A stretch of DNA of 60,391 bases from contig WHTQ01000016.1 in assembly GCA_009377645.1 (NCBI GenBank), positions 1 to 60,391 of the forward strand, read 5' to 3'. This DNA is from Micromonosporaceae bacterium. GTDB taxonomy: Bacteria; Actinomycetota; Actinomycetes; Mycobacteriales; Micromonosporaceae. The notes beneath the pieces were generated by a model that saw nothing but the letters and a program-made list of their open reading frames with translations, had not been told where the DNA came from and did not search any database. Positions 58,184-60,391 of this stretch are shown in pieces. The number at the start of each line of letters is the position of its first letter. The stretch's first letter is position 1. Made by a program: the position numbers and the translations under genes.

Positions 58184-60391
58184 TCAGGTGACGCGGTGGG
58201 CGAGGCCGGTGTGGCGGCGGCCGGTACCGGCGGTGCGGACCGCGATCCCGAGTGCCTGCCGGGAACCGACCAGCACCACCAGCCGCTTCGCCCGGGTGAT
58301 CGCGGTGTAGAGCAGGTTGCGCTGCAGCATCGGGTACGCGCTCATGGTGAGCGAGATGACGACGGCCGGATACTCGCTGCCCTGCGACCGGTGCACCGTG
58401 ATCGCGTACGCGTGCTGCAGCTCGTCCAGCTCGTCGAACTCGTACTCGATGTCTTCGTCCTCGTCGGTGCGGACGGTCAGCGACTGGCGCTCCAGGTTGA
58501 GGGCGGTGACGATGCCGACGGTGCCGTTGAAGACGCCGGCGGCGCCCTTCTCGTAGTTGTTGCGAATCTGGATCACCTTGTCGCCGGGGCGGAACACCCG
58601 GGCGCCGTGCCGCCGCTCCGGGGCGCCGTCGCGGTGCGGCGCGAGCGCCTGCTGCAGGGCCAGGTTCAGGCTGCCGGCGCCGGCCGGACCGCGGTGCATC
58701 GGGGTGAGCACCTGGATGTCGCGCGGATGCACCTGGAACCGGCGCGGGATCCGGCGGGCGACGATCTCCACCGCCAGCTCGGCGGTGGCCTCCGGGTCGT
58801 CGCTGGGGAACAGGAAGAAGTCCGGGTACGCGTCGACGGTGGGGCTCTGGCCGGCGTTGACGCGGTGCGCGTTGACCACCACTCCGGACTCCTGTGCCTG
58901 CCGGAAGATCCTGGTCAACCGGACACTGGGGACGGTGTCCCCGGCGAGGACGTCTCGCAGCACCTCCCCGGCGCCGACCGACGGGAGCTGGTCGACGTCC
59001 CCGACCAGCAACAGGTGCGCGCCGGTCGGGACCGCCTTGACCAGCTTGTTGGCGAGGATAAGGTCCAGCATGGAGGCTTCGTCGACCACGACCAGGTCGG
59101 CGTCGAGCGGGTTGTCCCGGTCGTGGGCGGCGTCCCCGCCCGGGCGCAGCTGCAGCAGCCGGTGCACGGTGGCGGCCGGGTGCCCGGTCAGCTCGGCCAG
59201 TCGCTTGGCGGCCCGCCCGGTCGGTGCGGCGAGCACGATCTTCGCCCGCTTCGCCGCCGCCAGCTCGATCACCGACCGGACCGTGAACGACTTGCCGCAG
59301 CCGGGGCCACCGGTCAGCACCGCCACCTTCGAGGTCAGCGCCGCGCGTACTGCCTGCTCCTGCTCGGGCGCGAGCTCGGCGCCGGTGCGGGTGTGCAGCC
59401 AGGCCAGCGCCCGGTCCCAGTCGACGTCCGCGAAGGCCGCCAGCCGGTCGGTGCGACTGTCCCGCAGCCGTCGCAGGCCGGCCGCGAGCGCGGTCTCGGC
59501 CCGGTGGAACGGCACCAGGTAGACCGCCGGAATGGTCCCGCCTTCGGTGCTCGGGTTGGGTACCGGCTCGGCGACCACCCCCTCCTCGGCGACCAGGTCG
59601 GCCAGGCAGCCGCGTACCAGCTCGACCGCGACATCCAGGATGGTGGCGGCGTCCGCGACCAGGTTCGGCTCGGGCAGGTAGCAGTGGCCGCTGTCGGCGG
59701 CCTCGGAGAGGGTGTGCTGGATGCCGGCCCGGACCCGGGCCGGGCTGTCGTGCGGGATGCCGACCGCCCGGGCGATCGTGTCGGCGGTCCTGAAGCCGAT
59801 CCCCCACACGTCGGCGGCCAGCCGGTACGGCTCGTTCTTGACGATCGAGATGGACCCGTCCCCGTACTGCTTGTAGATGCGTACGGCCAGCGATGTGGAC
59901 ACTCCCACGCCCTGCAGGAAGACCATCACCTCCTTGATGGACTTCTGCTCCTGCCAGGCCGCTCCGATCGCGGCGGTGCGCTTGCGGCCGAGGCCGTACA
60001 CCTCGATCAGCTTGCCGGGCTCCTCCTCGATCACCCGCAGGGTGTCGGCGCCGAACGTGGCCACGATCCGGGCGGCGGTTTTCGGGCCGATCCCTTTGAT
60101 CAGCCCGGAGCCGAGGTACCGCTCGATCCCCTGGATGGTCGCCGGCAGGACGGTCGTGTACGAGTGCACCTCGAACTGCCGGCCGTACCTCGGGTGCGAC
60201 GACCAACGCCCGACCAGCCGCAGGCTCTCCCCCGGCTGCACCCCGAGCAGCGAGCCCACCACGGTCAGCAGGTTGCTGCCCGACCGGTCGGTGGCGACCC
60301 GGGCGATCGTGTAGCCGGTCTCCTCGTTGGCGTAGGTGATCCGCTCCAGCACCGCCTCCAGCACCGCACCCGCCGGGCGGGCGCCGGTGCC
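58184..60391 (-). CDS. recD2: RecD2-like ATP-dependent DNA helicase (5' end outside window)
   Basis: The frame covers 735 codons and stays open to the right edge, so the start may lie beyond it. The N-terminal OB-like part (ITYANEETGYTIARV) precedes helix-hairpin-helix repeats (LIKGIGPKTAARIV, VYGLGRKRTAAIG, VWGIGFRTADTIA), then the SF1B motor: VLTGGPGCGKSFTVRSVI (motif I), VVVDEASMLDLILA (II), LLVGDVDQLPSVGAGEVLRD (III), LTRIFRQAQ, and TVHRSQGSEYPAVVI (motif V). TAITRAKRLVVLVG (VI) closes the core. RecD2 unwinds 5'-3' in repair without RecBC. Length and HhH repeats agree with the family. Confidence 0.9.
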   Translation of the reverse strand, partial: GTGARPAGAVLEAVLERITYANEETGYTIARVATDRSGSNLLTVVGSLLGVQPGESLRLVGRWSSHPRYGRQFEVHSYTTVLPATIQGIERYLGSGLIKGIGPKTAARIVATFGADTLRVIEEEPGKLIEVYGLGRKRTAAIGAAWQEQKSIKEVMVFLQGVGVSTSLAVRIYKQYGDGSISIVKNEPYRLAADVWGIGFRTADTIARAVGIPHDSPARVRAGIQHTLSEAADSGHCYLPEPNLVADAATILDVAVELVRGCLADLVAEEGVVAEPVPNPSTEGGTIPAVYLVPFHRAETALAAGLRRLRDSRTDRLAAFADVDWDRALAWLHTRTGAELAPEQEQAVRAALTSKVAVLTGGPGCGKSFTVRSVIELAAAKRAKIVLAAPTGRAAKRLAELTGHPAATVHRLLQLRPGGDAAHDRDNPLDADLVVVDEASMLDLILANKLVKAVPTGAHLLLVGDVDQLPSVGAGEVLRDVLAGDTVPSVRLTRIFRQAQESGVVVNAHRVNAGQSPTVDAYPDFFLFPSDDPEATAELAVEIVARRIPRRFQVHPRDIQVLTPMHRGPAGAGSLNLALQQALAPHRDGAPERRHGARVFRPGDKVIQIRNNYEKGAAGVFNGTVGIVTALNLERQSLTVRTDEDEDIEYEFDELDELQHAYAITVHRSQGSEYPAVVISLTMSAYPMLQRNLLYTAITRAKRLVVLVGSRQALGIAVRTAGTGRRHTGLAHRVT

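Overview
The window is very GC-rich, uses GTG starts freely and has heavily overlapping stop/start codons. Its content (class III lanthipeptide synthetase, Lsr2-type DNA-binding domain, MacB/FtsX and LuxR-ATPase genes, a REP-like repeat of the kind common in Micromonospora-type genomes) points to a filamentous actinomycete, probably Micromonosporaceae. This assignment is inferred from style and gene content, not from a marker gene.

Region 1 (1-6296) is the end of an integrated element full of damaged genes. It opens with the right end of an IS30-family element that interrupts a decayed tyrosine integrase. A hypothetical gene, a CcbP-like calcium-binding protein, a helicase-Lsr2 relic, an AbiEii-type nucleotidyltransferase with a small uncharacterised partner, a rhamnulokinase relic and a frameshifted DUF6932-type gene with an intact XRE partner follow. 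A roughly 385-base XRE-plus-tail segment is present twice. The region stops exactly at the 3' part of a tRNA-Arg(ACG) gene, a typical integrase attachment core.

Region 2 (6459-15512) is one long, tightly coupled operon: FadR-type regulator, amino-acid-type ABC importer (binding protein, two permeases, ATPase), amidohydrolase, PLP aminotransferase, FAD oxidoreductase and an enolase-superfamily enzyme. It reads as import plus catabolism of an unidentified amino-group-containing molecule. A luciferase-like protein (15543-16211) follows.

Region 3 (16261-27456) is a selenium/formate island. A Tat-exported molybdenum formate dehydrogenase has an in-frame TGA (selenocysteine 198) followed by a possible SECIS hairpin. 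FdhE, the iron-sulfur beta subunit, an NrfD-type membrane subunit, an Mrp/ApbC Fe-S carrier, and then selA, selB and selD follow. selC is not in the window.

Region 4 (27493-34760) holds a minimal class III lanthipeptide locus: LanKC plus an adjacent 34-residue precursor with a labionin motif, closed by a perfect 15-bp hairpin terminator. It is flanked by two alpha/beta hydrolases, a secreted GH18-like protein, a small membrane protein, an ArsC-like protein and a lipoprotein.

Region 5 (34957-39477) is a second graveyard: an AAA ATPase relic, a C-terminally truncated tyrosine recombinase, a paralogue of the AbiEii partner followed by a 36-residue stump of AbiEii, DinB, XRE/ImmA, a PIN relic and a MacB relic.

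Region 6 (39481-58183) is chromosomal-looking: VOC and quinone-oxidoreductase-like enzymes, a soluble histidine kinase/LuxR response regulator pair bracketed by two related small HTH proteins, a ParB-like protein with Cys/His knuckles, two divergent secreted lamin-tail proteins separated by three perfect inverted repeats, a 1224-residue subtilase with a CRP-type site far upstream, a large LuxR-ATPase regulator, a HIRAN protein, and a HicAB module with an apparently leaderless, operator-overlapped promoter. Region 7 (58184-60391) is a RecD2-like helicase running off the right edge.
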